NCBI GenBank assembly: GCA_028822745.1
Contig: JAPKCZ010000066.1
Location: 1 to 8,382, forward strand
Length of the DNA: 8,382 nt
From: Kiritimatiellia bacterium
GTDB lineage: Bacteria; Verrucomicrobiota; Kiritimatiellia; UBA8416; JAIOPI01
Direction: 5' to 3'
A program made the translations under genes and the position numbers. The notes under the pieces were generated by a model. That model made no database searches and was not told the DNA's origin. It saw nothing but the letters and a program-made list of their open reading frames with translations. This document shows positions 1 through 7,684 of the stretch, one piece after another (positions within the stretch are counted from its first letter, which is position 1; each line of letters begins with the position of its first letter).

Positions 1-16
1 TCCATCGAGCAAAACC

Positions 17-730
17 TTGAAAAATTTTGATCAAAAAGAAGCCGTTTCAGCAGTCTCACATGCGAAAAGACTTCTCATTTTTGCATTATTGATGGCCGTT
101 GCCGTGGTTATCAGCGTGACCACGCCATTGCGTGACATACTTTCTGTCGATGATCTGCGTGCACGAGCCCTGGCACTGGGGCCATGGGCGCCGCTTGCCA
201 TTATCGTGGTCGGCGCGATCGGCCCAAGCCTGTTATTGCCACGCTGGCCTATCGCGTTTGCGAGCGGCTTCCTTTATGGCATTGGCACCGGAACCGTCCT
301 CGGAAACTTCGCCAGTGCCTTGGGCGCATTGGTCCATTTCTTTGTCGCCTTGCACCTATTGGCCCCTTCGGCACGCGCGATGTGTCGCAAGCGCAACATT
401 GATATCGACCGTATCCCTCAAGACAAAGCCTTTCTTGTCATCTTTATGTTACGCGCTTTTCCGTTCTCCAGCACTGTCGTGACGAACCTCATCGCCGGTT
501 CGTTGAAGATGAACGTACGGCCCTATTTTACCGCAACATTCCTGGGCATGATTCCGTCATCGTTGATCTATGCCGCCACGGGATCGCTGATCAATGAATC
601 CTCGAACGCGATCTATTTCGCCATCGGTGTCGGACTAATGATCTTTGTCATGGTTGCGTGGTTTGGCAGACACACACTGCGCAGCATCTTCGTCAAAAAA
701 AAGCAGCCCAACAACAGTCCTGATTCCTGA
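17..730 (+). CDS. TVP38/TMEM64-family (VTT domain) membrane protein, 5' end uncertain
   Basis: This is an integral inner membrane protein of the DedA/TVP38/TMEM64 superfamily. Members are linked to lipid or undecaprenyl-phosphate translocation and membrane homeostasis, but the substrate here is unknown. The sequence shows a hydrophobic helix at about residues 18-35 and a VTT-like core at about 60-190. The core contains the G-F-x-x-G pattern (G84, F85, G88) and the conserved Arg-x-x-Pro signature LRAFPF (R146, P149), typical of the family. A last membrane helix lies at about 199-216, followed by a basic tail (VKKKQ). The 237-residue length is normal for the family. The start is uncertain: position 17 is a TTG with no clear ribosome binding site, and the frame stays open to the left edge, so the true start may lie outside the window. 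The next in-frame ATG, at residue 26, would cut into the first helix. The gene converges with the minus-strand glycosyltransferase gene 108 bases away. The family call is firm and the function is not. Confidence 0.85.
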   Translation: MKNFDQKEAVSAVSHAKRLLIFALLMAVAVVISVTTPLRDILSVDDLRARALALGPWAPLAIIVVGAIGPSLLLPRWPIAFASGFLYGIGTGTVLGNFASALGALVHFFVALHLLAPSARAMCRKRNIDIDRIPQDKAFLVIFMLRAFPFSSTVVTNLIAGSLKMNVRPYFTATFLGMIPSSLIYAATGSLINESSNAIYFAIGVGLMIFVMVAWFGRHTLRSIFVKKKQPNNSPDS

Positions 731-838
731 GCATGCCTTAAGCCCAGATGCCGAGTGTGAAAGAGCCGCAAAGGAGAAGCCCCCGTCCCGGGAAAAGAAG
801 ATTAACCAACTGGATGCGAGTGCCCCCCAGTCGTGGCA
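731..838. other. Convergent intergenic gap without a clear terminator
   Basis: These 108 bases separate two converging stop codons. There are GC-rich stretches (a run of C at 780-785 and the short palindrome TCCCGGGA near 787), but no strong hairpin followed by a T-run on either strand. No small gene is supported here. Confidence 0.5.
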
Positions 839-3800
839 TTAATCGCGCTGCTCTAGCACAGCAACGCGCAGGGTTTTGCCGATGCGGACGCGTTCCTCTG
901 CTTCGCGCATGCGTTGAACGTCGATCCCGAAGGGCTCGAGTTGCATGGCGGACAAACTGAACACGGTTGTTCCGCTGATACCCGAAACGCGTTCCAGCCA
1001 CGCATCAACGCCTTCCTGACCATGCCGAAGGCGCGCCCTATGATCCATAAATCCTTTCATGGAAGGCCTCGCCACCGGCATGCCGTACATGTGTTCGGGA
1101 TCAAGAAACCCGAAGTAAACCAAGTGCGGCGGCTGGCCGCCATTGGCCTTTGTCAGCGCGGCCCATTCGACTTCCAAGCGCTCGACATCCTGCCCCCAAT
1201 CGAAATTACTATCTGCGAGGTGACGATAGCCATGATGCGTGCCGCCGGACCAGGCAGGGAAATAACTGATATAGTCAGGGAAACTCGACGACACGGTCAC
1301 CAACGAACTTCCAATCAAAACAGTACACGCCAGTCGTCGCCAGCGATCCGATGTCAAACGTGCACACACCACGCCTCCACCCATGACCATGAGAACCGTC
1401 ATCGGCAGGACGTGGCGCACACCAATGGCCAACTGATTGGCGAACAGGGTTAACGCGATATAGAGCATGACAGGCAGCCACGGCAACCACGTATGCAAGG
1501 CACGTCGACGGCGATACCAAACGACGAGTCCCACCCCACCCGCGAGCACCCAAGCTGCCGGCGTTTTCAAAGTCATGGCCACGGGCAGATACCACCAACG
1601 CCCCTGCATGAATTGGTCGCCCATGAAGAAGCCGCGATGACCACTAAAGGCATGTATACCCTGAGCAACAATGCCCTCCAGATAGCGGCCGCCGATCCAC
1701 TCGCTGCCGTTCAACCATTCGAAGGCCGGCGCTCGAACCGCTTGCGGGTCGAGTCCGTAACACCAGACGAGCAATACAAGGAACGACACGGCGGCCAGCA
1801 CCCATTGCCACAGAGATTGCCACGACCGTTGTCGCCAGGCGAACAGTGGCACGACAAAAAGCAGGTGGCCCCCCAGCCAAATCAGCCCAGTAAATTTAAC
1901 CATGGCCGAGGCAGCGAATGCGAGTGTCGCCAGTGACAACAACCCTGCGCATTTACCCAGGCCTTTCGTACGCCCTTGCTGATCCTCGCATGTAGCGCGC
2001 GACGATGCTCGCCATAACGCATACGTACCGGCGACACCCAGCGCAAGCACACCCATGTCGGTGGTGGTCAGATTGCCATGCGCCAACAGGTTCGGGTTAA
2101 GCCCGATACCGAGCCCGCACACCCACGCGCCCAGTGCGCCCGCCGCGCGCCCAGCCCAGCACGCACACAATGCCACTAACAGCACGAAAAAGAGACTCGT
2201 CCCCCATCGCGTTGCCTTGGCGAGTGACGGAAAGGTTGACACATTGCTCGCAGCAAGCGTGGTGGCGTACTGGAACACGTTGGCCGATTTCCAATCAGGC
2301 GTATTCGGAAACGACAAGCGCGTGCCATGCGCAAGCTTACCAAAATACCCACCAATCATGTTTTGAAGCGGCGGATGAAAATAGCTTAAGCGGCTATCAC
2401 GTTGCACCGCGCGTACCGTCCCACGTGTCACATGAAAGCCCTCGTCAAAGGTGCAGGCCCAATGGGCGCGCGCCAGACACCCGAGAACGAGTGCGAGCAG
2501 ACAAACGCAAAGTGTTGCGACGCGCGTTGAGCCCAGTACGGCGATCATGCCCTTGGCTTTAAGACACAGCGCGATGTAAGCAAAAAGGACAAGTAGACCC
2601 GCGCCAAAGATCAACAGCCCCACGCCCCAACCCATCGGCACATATCGCATTCGCACTTGCGTTGTCCCAGCAGGGATCTGAAGCCGCATCATGCCGGACG
2701 GCTCCACCATGGCGATTGCCAGTGTCTGGCCAGATTCAGTCGACGCGTGCCAACCACGCGAAAATGTTTCACGAACGGTCAACGTTCCGGCTTGTGATGG
2801 TGTTGGCAAATCAATGCGGATGAATCCCGGACGCAGTCGAAAGGGACGTAGTCGTGTCAATACGCTTGGTGCACCAGGATCAGACGCTGGCGTCAAAAGC
2901 TCGCATTCTTGGGCATTGGGTCGATTCAACAGTACGGTCGCGCCCGGGCCCTCGCCCCACGTCTCACTGACACGCGCATCGAGGGCCGCCGACAACGTCT
3001 CGGCATGCGGTTGCGTCGTCAAGACCCACCGTGCAGCGCTGCTTTTGCAGAAGGCGATAAAGGCGTCTGGATTATCGGTGACTTGCAAGCCCGCAAGACG
3101 TGAGCGCCGCGCTGCCGCCAGTTCCAAAGGCGAAAATCCATCGGCGCTGCGCAGACCGAAACGGCGCGGACTATTGTAGGCGAGATGGGCGCGATGCCAC
3201 AGCGCGAGCTGAGCATCAGGGAATAGATCCGCTGGATTCTGGCGTGGTGGCATCTGGCGTGCGGCGGGGTCGCGCACGAAGCGGCCACTGATATCGCCCG
3301 AGCTGCGGATGTGTTCTGCCACAAACGGTGTGTCGTGCATATTGAGTTGCGCAGACAAAGGGCGTTCCAGTTGCCATGCCGTGAACAGCTCAAGTGCGAC
3401 CAAGGCGATCAACCACACGGGGTGACGCGACCGAACACGAAACAGGACAACCACCATCGCGACGGCACACAGCGCGGCTTGCGCAACAACAAGTGCCTCT
3501 GCGCGCGTCACGAGGGTGCCCACCAACACCATCCCGGCGAGGCCAATGACAGCGAGCTTCCATGCGCGCTGCGTTTGGGTTTTGCGCCAAAGCGCGCACA
3601 CGACATCAACACCCATCGCGGCCAGAAGCGCAAGACCAAGCGATGTCCAAAGCAGATACTTTTCGGGATAGCGAAACGATCCGACAAGCGGCAGCTCGTG
3701 CCACATATGAAAGCCGGGCAGAAAACGTCCGAAAGCGAGCACGAGCGACAGTATCGCCACGCCCAACGCCCATCGTACGCTCCAACGACGGTGGTAGCGC

Positions 3801-4744
3801 CAAATGGCAAGACACGCGAGCACGAGCGCGATGCGGCCGATATGCACAGAAGCGGTCCACGGCATTAGCTTTGTCGCGCCCTGCCCCATCAGGTGCTCGC
3901 CATTCCAGATGGCATGTGTCCCGAATCGATGTGGAACCCATAATTCGATGCAGCGCATCGGATGAAATGAAAGTTCGATTGCGTCGCTAAAGGCCATGCC
4001 GCTGGCGCGATACGATTCAGTGGTCACGAAAACGGTTGGTAGCCATTGCGGCGCGGATAAGGCCAGTGCGATCACACCGCCCAGAATAAGGACGCGAAGC
4101 GATTGACGGCGGTGTGGCGTCATGAGTGCGGCGGGCAACGCCACGAGCCCAAAAATGAGCAGCGCTTGACTGTCGCCGCCAAGCACGAGCATGAGCACGG
4201 CCAGCCCGAGGAGGAGCGGTGCCCAGCGACGCTGACGGGGCGAGCGCACCCATAGTAGCGCGGCCAGCCCTAGCGGGATCCAGGGAAGCGCGTGAATATT
4301 TAACGTGTCGCACATCCCGCGGGCGTAACCACATGCGGCGTAGATCAAGGCGCCACATACCGCCGCCGCGGCGCTCTGTGAAAGCCCTTTGCGCAAGAGG
4401 ATGTGCATACCAACCATCGAGAGCCAGGTATGAAACGTCAGAAACAGTGCATAGCCGAGCGACAACGGAAGCGCATAGACGAGGAGTTTGGGTGGGTAAA
4501 ACACTGCTGCATTTATGTTCGCCAGGAGCGGCGTCCCGTTGCAGAAGGACGGTGCCCAGAATGGCATCTGTCCCGAGAGAATCTGTTCGCGCGCTTCCAG
4601 CAGCAATGGAAAGGTGTATACCCAGGCATCCCAGCGGAACAGCGACCGACCCGGCAGAAAGCATTCGAGATGCAGAAGCAGACTGGCGCCAGTATAAAGC
4701 AAACACACACGCAACACGCTACGATAGGAACACTGTTTCAACAT
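839..4744 (-). CDS. Two-module GT-C membrane glycosyltransferase: YfhO-like N half fused to PMT_2/ArnT-like C half
   Basis: This 1301-residue multi-spanning inner membrane protein probably transfers sugars from polyprenyl-phosphate donors to an extracytoplasmic acceptor. Residues 1-730 resemble YfhO. There is a first helix at about 10-28, then an extracytoplasmic loop with an acidic residue in FRWDAW (D39), and many helices to about 455, with GGDSQ (189-193) and FRYPEKY (357-363). A large soluble segment at about 456-695 and a helix at about 704-727 follow. Residues 733-1301 resemble PMT_2 (dolichyl-phosphate-mannose-type) transferases. They have the acidic pair in the first loop, TFDEG (D747, E748), then TTTDMG (D896), a helix array to about 1152, GVRHVLPM (1108-1115) and DSNFDWGQD (1178-1186). 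The ATG at 4744 is the first start after an in-frame stop upstream; its ribosome binding site is weak. An internal ATG (codon 733, at 2546-2548) lies exactly at the module border, suggesting two ancestral genes. The acceptor (protein, lipid or polysaccharide) cannot be told. Both family assignments are good at domain level; donor and acceptor are unknown. Confidence 0.85.
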   Translation of the reverse strand: MLKQCSYRSVLRVCLLYTGASLLLHLECFLPGRSLFRWDAWVYTFPLLLEAREQILSGQMPFWAPSFCNGTPLLANINAAVFYPPKLLVYALPLSLGYALFLTFHTWLSMVGMHILLRKGLSQSAAAAVCGALIYAACGYARGMCDTLNIHALPWIPLGLAALLWVRSPRQRRWAPLLLGLAVLMLVLGGDSQALLIFGLVALPAALMTPHRRQSLRVLILGGVIALALSAPQWLPTVFVTTESYRASGMAFSDAIELSFHPMRCIELWVPHRFGTHAIWNGEHLMGQGATKLMPWTASVHIGRIALVLACLAIWRYHRRWSVRWALGVAILSLVLAFGRFLPGFHMWHELPLVGSFRYPEKYLLWTSLGLALLAAMGVDVVCALWRKTQTQRAWKLAVIGLAGMVLVGTLVTRAEALVVAQAALCAVAMVVVLFRVRSRHPVWLIALVALELFTAWQLERPLSAQLNMHDTPFVAEHIRSSGDISGRFVRDPAARQMPPRQNPADLFPDAQLALWHRAHLAYNSPRRFGLRSADGFSPLELAAARRSRLAGLQVTDNPDAFIAFCKSSAARWVLTTQPHAETLSAALDARVSETWGEGPGATVLLNRPNAQECELLTPASDPGAPSVLTRLRPFRLRPGFIRIDLPTPSQAGTLTVRETFSRGWHASTESGQTLAIAMVEPSGMMRLQIPAGTTQVRMRYVPMGWGVGLLIFGAGLLVLFAYIALCLKAKGMIAVLGSTRVATLCVCLLALVLGCLARAHWACTFDEGFHVTRGTVRAVQRDSRLSYFHPPLQNMIGGYFGKLAHGTRLSFPNTPDWKSANVFQYATTLAASNVSTFPSLAKATRWGTSLFFVLLVALCACWAGRAAGALGAWVCGLGIGLNPNLLAHGNLTTTDMGVLALGVAGTYALWRASSRATCEDQQGRTKGLGKCAGLLSLATLAFAASAMVKFTGLIWLGGHLLFVVPLFAWRQRSWQSLWQWVLAAVSFLVLLVWCYGLDPQAVRAPAFEWLNGSEWIGGRYLEGIVAQGIHAFSGHRGFFMGDQFMQGRWWYLPVAMTLKTPAAWVLAGGVGLVVWYRRRRALHTWLPWLPVMLYIALTLFANQLAIGVRHVLPMTVLMVMGGGVVCARLTSDRWRRLACTVLIGSSLVTVSSSFPDYISYFPAWSGGTHHGYRHLADSNFDWGQDVERLEVEWAALTKANGGQPPHLVYFGFLDPEHMYGMPVARPSMKGFMDHRARLRHGQEGVDAWLERVSGISGTTVFSLSAMQLEPFGIDVQRMREAEERVRIGKTLRVAVLEQRD

Positions 4745-4805
4745 GCCCCGACAGACCGAGATTGGCTCAACGTATTCACGTAAATCCGATTACCAATATC
4801 GCGAC

Positions 4806-4835
4806 TTGAAAAACGTACCATTTCCAGCCTATCCT
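4806..4835 (+). promoter_or_regulatory. Candidate sigma70-type promoter of the ExeA/GspB pair
   Basis: The -35 box is TTGAAA (4806-4811, five of six consensus bases). After an 18-base spacer the -10 box is TATCCT (4830-4835, four of six). It lies in the 156-base gap between divergent genes and would give a leader of about 60 bases before the ATG at 4901. This is pattern matching only, and the organism's promoter consensus is unknown. Confidence 0.45.
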
Positions 4836-4900
4836 CCGAGATGGTTAATGCCTTCACTTACAGCGCCTGTCAACCCCTCCCGCACAGATCCTAGCAACCC

Positions 4901-5710
4901 ATGTACCTCGACTACTATAACTTAAGCGAGTTTCCATTCAACATAACACCGGATCCACGTTTTCTATACTTCACGCGCCATCACCGAGAAGCCTACGACC
5001 ACCTCATTTACGGCATCGAGCATCGGCGGGGGTTCATTGAGCTAACCGGCGAAGTCGGATCAGGCAAGACCACCCTATGTCGAGCCGTGCTCCAGGCGCT
5101 CGATCACTCCATCGAAACGGCGTTGATTCTGAATCCCATGCTATCTGGTCCGCAGCTCATTCGAGCCATCCTCACCGATCTTGGCCTAGACGCACAGGGA
5201 AACGACCTCCTTGACCATGTTGAGACCTTGAACAAATTTCTGCTCACAAAGAACCGTGAGGGCACGAATGTTGCCGTATTAATCGACGAAGCACAGGATC
5301 TTTCACAGGAAGTTATGGAGCAGGTTCGATTGTTATCCAACTTAGAAACAGACCAACATAAGTTGATTCAAATTGTACTTTGCGGCCAACCTGAGCTAAA
5401 AACTCGGTTGGCGCGTCCGGATCTGCGTCAATTGCGGCAACGAATTACTGTGCGATACCACTTGCCACCTTTGACACATGAAGAGACAATGATGTATATA
5501 AATCATCGTCTCCACACGGCCGGGGCCAACGGAAACCTAGTTTTTGACCAGGGAGGCACCCGCGAGGTGTATAAATACGCCAAAGGGAGTCCGAGATTGA
5601 TCAATGCTGTTTGTGACAATGCACTTTTAGCCGGATACGTGAGCCGAACCATGACGATTGATACAGGATGCGTAAAACGCGCAATACGCCAATTGGAGGG
5701 TAACCGATGA
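4901..5710 (+). CDS. exeA: ExeA/GspA/MshM-type AAA ATPase
   Basis: This is a cytoplasmic AAA ATPase of the ExeA family. In type II secretion, ExeA/GspA works with ExeB/GspB to help place the secretin in the peptidoglycan-bearing envelope; MshM is the equivalent in MSHA pilus loci. The family's opening signature is present (MYLDYYNLSEFPFNITPDPR, residues 1-20). It is followed by Walker A GEVGSGKTT (50-58), Walker B VAVLIDEAQD (124-133), a sensor-1-like segment IVLCGQPEL (158-166), arginines after it (R176, R179, R181) and a sensor-2-like GSPRLIN (229-235). At 269 residues it has only the ATPase region. The membrane segment and peptidoglycan-binding domain of full-length ExeA (over 500 residues) are absent, so it is closer in layout to MshM. 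The ATG at 4901 is the first start after an in-frame TAG at 4892, yet no Shine-Dalgarno sequence is visible. The stop overlaps the next gene by four bases (ATGA), indicating translational coupling. The symbol is used in the family sense. Confidence 0.9.
   Translation: MYLDYYNLSEFPFNITPDPRFLYFTRHHREAYDHLIYGIEHRRGFIELTGEVGSGKTTLCRAVLQALDHSIETALILNPMLSGPQLIRAILTDLGLDAQGNDLLDHVETLNKFLLTKNREGTNVAVLIDEAQDLSQEVMEQVRLLSNLETDQHKLIQIVLCGQPELKTRLARPDLRQLRQRITVRYHLPPLTHEETMMYINHRLHTAGANGNLVFDQGGTREVYKYAKGSPRLINAVCDNALLAGYVSRTMTIDTGCVKRAIRQLEGNR
5695..5700 (+). promoter_or_regulatory. Strong ribosome binding site of the GspB-like gene
   Basis: GGAGGG lies six bases before the ATG at 5707, inside the last codons of the upstream ATPase gene. 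It supports this start and the ATGA-coupled reading of the two genes. Confidence 0.75.
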
Positions 5711-6468
5711 GTCTGATTCAAGAAGCTTTACGACGACAGCAGGAAGAACAGTCAGGTGACGGCAGTGCTCCTGCCGCGGCGACCCCCTCCGCCGGCGAGA
5801 CGGCCACTCTGGCAGCGGCAGCACCGACGGCAGCATCGTCTACACCATCATTCGTCCCCGCTTCCGCCCCACCTTTGCCCCCGCCTCCTCAGCCACCCAC
5901 GATGACGCCCCCACCCAGCCCGGCCGACGCGGCCGCCAGTGTGACACCGGAAAAGGAAACTGCGAGCAAAGGACGCCCATGGGGATCGCATGTTGGCTTA
6001 ATCGCCATTGTAGCGGTTGTTCTTGCTGGACTGGTTGGCCTTATGGTTTTTGCCTTTGGTAAAGTCAAGGAATCCAAAGACTCTCGTTCGCTGGCCATCA
6101 ACGCACCCGCACAGCCTGCCGGTGCCAACCCGGCATCTGCGACGGCACCACCAGACGGAAAACCGGCCATGCCGGGCATTGCCGCCGACGCTAAACCGAC
6201 GACTGCAGCTCCAAAGCCCGGTGCGCCAGCGGTAGCTTCAGGAGAAACAGGAGCCGTTCAGCCTGCCGCGGCCGCGGCATGGCCTAAAGTCACCTTAACG
6301 GGTGTGGTCGGGAAAGGCATTCGCGGCGCCGCGACGTTAAACGGGCAAATCGTAGCCGTCGGGGAGAGCATCCAAGGGGCCGAAGTGGTCTACATTGGAG
6401 ACGAAGGGGTCAAACTCGAATTTGCGAGCGAAGAGCGCCACGTCAAAATCGGTCAGACAATCAACTGA
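5707..6468 (+). CDS. GspB-like single-pass inner membrane protein
   Basis: This is the probable partner of the preceding ExeA-type ATPase. In known systems GspB/ExeB links the ATPase to the periplasm and peptidoglycan and aids secretin assembly. The 253-residue protein starts with a short charged cytoplasmic motif, MSLIQEALRRQQEEQ (1-15), like the 'MS-ILDALRKAE' start of GspB proteins. A Pro/Ala/Ser-rich linker follows (about 19-80), then one membrane helix (about 96-117) and a second Ala/Pro-rich periplasmic linker (about 130-190). A compact C-terminal domain (192-253) contains LTGVVGKG, AATLNGQIVAVGESI and a final IGQTI, resembling the small beta domain of GspB/MshK (GspC/PilP-like). The start is fixed by GGAGGG at the right distance and by a four-base overlap with the upstream stop. 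The low-complexity linkers would limit similarity searches, so the call rests on the N-terminal motif, topology, C-terminal domain and neighbour. A candidate terminator follows at 6656. Confidence 0.8.
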   Translation: MSLIQEALRRQQEEQSGDGSAPAAATPSAGETATLAAAAPTAASSTPSFVPASAPPLPPPPQPPTMTPPPSPADAAASVTPEKETASKGRPWGSHVGLIAIVAVVLAGLVGLMVFAFGKVKESKDSRSLAINAPAQPAGANPASATAPPDGKPAMPGIAADAKPTTAAPKPGAPAVASGETGAVQPAAAAAWPKVTLTGVVGKGIRGAATLNGQIVAVGESIQGAEVVYIGDEGVKLEFASEERHVKIGQTIN

Positions 6469-6488
6469 ATCGTCACCCACGATTAATC

Positions 6489-6500
6489 CATCGCGCGATG
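6489..6500. repeat. Perfect 12-base palindrome
   Basis: CATCGCGCGATG reads the same on both strands, in the gap between the converging GspB-like and TPR-MshEN genes. A weak six-base stem (6468-6473 with 6479-6484) lies just before it, directly at the GspB stop codon. Neither has a T-run. Their role, if any, is unknown. Confidence 0.35.
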
Positions 6501-6655
6501 CAGCCCACGGGTCCCGTCCTGAAATAGACGCGGCTTCCGTTGCTTTCGAAAATCTCCGCTCATACCTCGCTGTGCCAATAGCCTGACGGGAGGCGACCTA
6601 GAAACGCCACCTCTGCGCGCAGGCTCGTTCAGCAAAGGCCTAGCACGGTACGCAG

Positions 6656-6679
6656 CACCACAGAGGAATGTGGTGTTTT
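6656..6679 (+). terminator. Candidate intrinsic terminator of the ExeA/GspB pair
   Basis: CACCACA (6656-6662) pairs perfectly with TGTGGTG (6669-6675) around a six-base loop (GAGGAA). It is followed by TTTT (6676-6679), and the stem can be lengthened by a G-T and an A-T pair. It lies 188 bases after the GspB-like stop. Its T-run overlaps the stop codon of the converging minus-strand gene. Read from the other strand, the same hairpin has no T-run, so it mainly serves the + strand. Confidence 0.55.
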
Positions 6680-7520
6680 ACGCTTCCTCTAATGCTTCGC
6701 GAATCTTCGACAAGGTGCCATCGAATTCGGTGGGAATCGTCAAATAGAAATGACAGTTTCGACCTGTCATATCCTTAATCGTACGGCGTAATTGCTTATC
6801 AAAGGGATTCATCACCACCACCAACAGATCGTCGGAGACGAAGTCAAACGGCAATACACCGCGACGCATCATGAAATCCATTGGCAGCAGCGACATTGCA
6901 GCGTGCGGCACATCGAAACTGTTCAGCAGGATTAGTGGTGTCCCGCAAGACTTGGAGACGGCGTCCAACACGCGCTCAAGCCCCTTATGCCCGCGAAGCT
7001 CCAAGGCATGAAGCACAGAAATGGTCTGGCTGTTGTCGCGTGCAGATAATTCAGTGAGATCTTGTACGAGACTGCCGTATTCCTCCTGTGTCAGAAGCTT
7101 CTCTTCGAGAAGACTCCAGGCAAAAGAAAGTTCTTCGGCGAGGCTGAACGCTTTTCCCTTGGTAGGCGCTGAGCCAGAAGAGGCAGTAGCCGATGGAGCG
7201 CCCTTCGCAACAGCGCCTCCACCCATTGCACCAAGCTTATTGAGCGCGTCAACGACCCGGCTGTCACCGTCCGAATAGGCAATCAAACGTTCGGACAATA
7301 GTTTTGCCGCTTCGCCATCGCCCTCTTCAACAAGCACGTCAACGAGACGAATGACATGGTCCTTGGCGCGTGTATGATCGCCGATCTGTTCGTAGGCATG
7401 ACACAGCGCTTCGAGCGAAGCTCTGTCGTTCGGCATGGCTTCGAGAATCTGCTCGAAGGCTGCGATCGCGTTCCACACCTCTTCTTCGAGGTTTGCAACC
7501 TGTCGGGCTTGGTTGTCCAT
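6678..7520 (-). CDS. TPR-like protein with a stand-alone GspE N-terminal (MshEN-type) domain
   Basis: This 280-residue cytoplasmic protein has no signal peptide or membrane helix. Residues 1-85 are helical and TPR-like, for example the pair AIAAFEQILEAMPNDRASLEALCHAY-like near 18-43 and the repeat near 44-81. Residues 97-122 form a Gly/Ala/Ser/Thr linker. Residues 125-280 resemble the N-terminal domain of GspE/PilB/MshE ATPases: a helical part (125-190), then LLNSFDVP, SLLPMDFMMRRGVLP (210-224), VVVMNPFD (234-241) and DMTGRNCHFYL (250-260). There is no Walker A motif or other ATPase part. The ATG at 7520 is preferred over an upstream in-frame TTG at 7583 because GGGAG (7525-7529) lies four bases before it and the extra residues look like leader sequence. 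The gene converges on the ExeA/GspB pair and diverges from the assembly ATPase gene, whose N-terminal domain it echoes. It may be an adaptor or regulator of that ATPase or its machine; this is inference from domain content and position. Confidence 0.8.
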   Translation of the reverse strand: MDNQARQVANLEEEVWNAIAAFEQILEAMPNDRASLEALCHAYEQIGDHTRAKDHVIRLVDVLVEEGDGEAAKLLSERLIAYSDGDSRVVDALNKLGAMGGGAVAKGAPSATASSGSAPTKGKAFSLAEELSFAWSLLEEKLLTQEEYGSLVQDLTELSARDNSQTISVLHALELRGHKGLERVLDAVSKSCGTPLILLNSFDVPHAAMSLLPMDFMMRRGVLPFDFVSDDLLVVVMNPFDKQLRRTIKDMTGRNCHFYLTIPTEFDGTLSKIREALEEA

Positions 7521-7555
7521 AATTCTCCCAGAACATACACGAAAATGTTTACACA

Positions 7556-7568
7556 GCAAAGCCTTTGC
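7556..7568. repeat. Inverted repeat upstream of the TPR-MshEN gene
   Basis: GCAAAG-C-CTTTGC is a perfect six-base inverted repeat around one base, 36 bases before the minus-strand ATG. It could be an operator or a small leader hairpin. Short repeats like this also arise by chance. Confidence 0.3.
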
Positions 7569-7684
7569 GCGGCCCGAAATCAAGCCAAATCTGGTGCGCC
7601 GTGCGACCCTGCTGCGAGGCGTAGCGTCGGCGCACGCGATTGCGGGAAGGATGAACGCATTTTCACAGTGATGCAGACAGAAAC

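Noticed and set aside
914..3990. Several open frames of 140-185 codons on the + strand opposite the large glycosyltransferase gene
   Set aside because: They lie entirely inside a recognisable 1301-codon gene, have unusual Arg/His/Pro-rich compositions, no recognisable domain and no good ribosome binding sites. They are shadows of a GC-rich gene.
5760..6290. Pro/Ala-rich stretches of the GspB-like gene as a possible tandem repeat or recombination scar
   Set aside because: They show no regular repeat period. They are ordinary low-complexity linkers flanking a membrane helix.
6468..6484. Six-base stem directly at the GspB-like stop codon as a terminator
   Set aside because: The stem is short and AT-containing, with no T-run after it. 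The hairpin at 6656 is much better.
7521..7560. A closer minus-strand promoter (TTGCTG, 16 bases, TATGTT) for the TPR-MshEN gene
   Set aside because: The -35 match is only three of six, and transcription would begin within or just before the ribosome binding site, leaving almost no leader.
7521..7583. TTG start at 7583 adding 21 residues to the TPR-MshEN protein
   Set aside because: The ATG at 7520 has GGGAG four bases upstream, while the TTG has no such site and the extra residues have no domain character.
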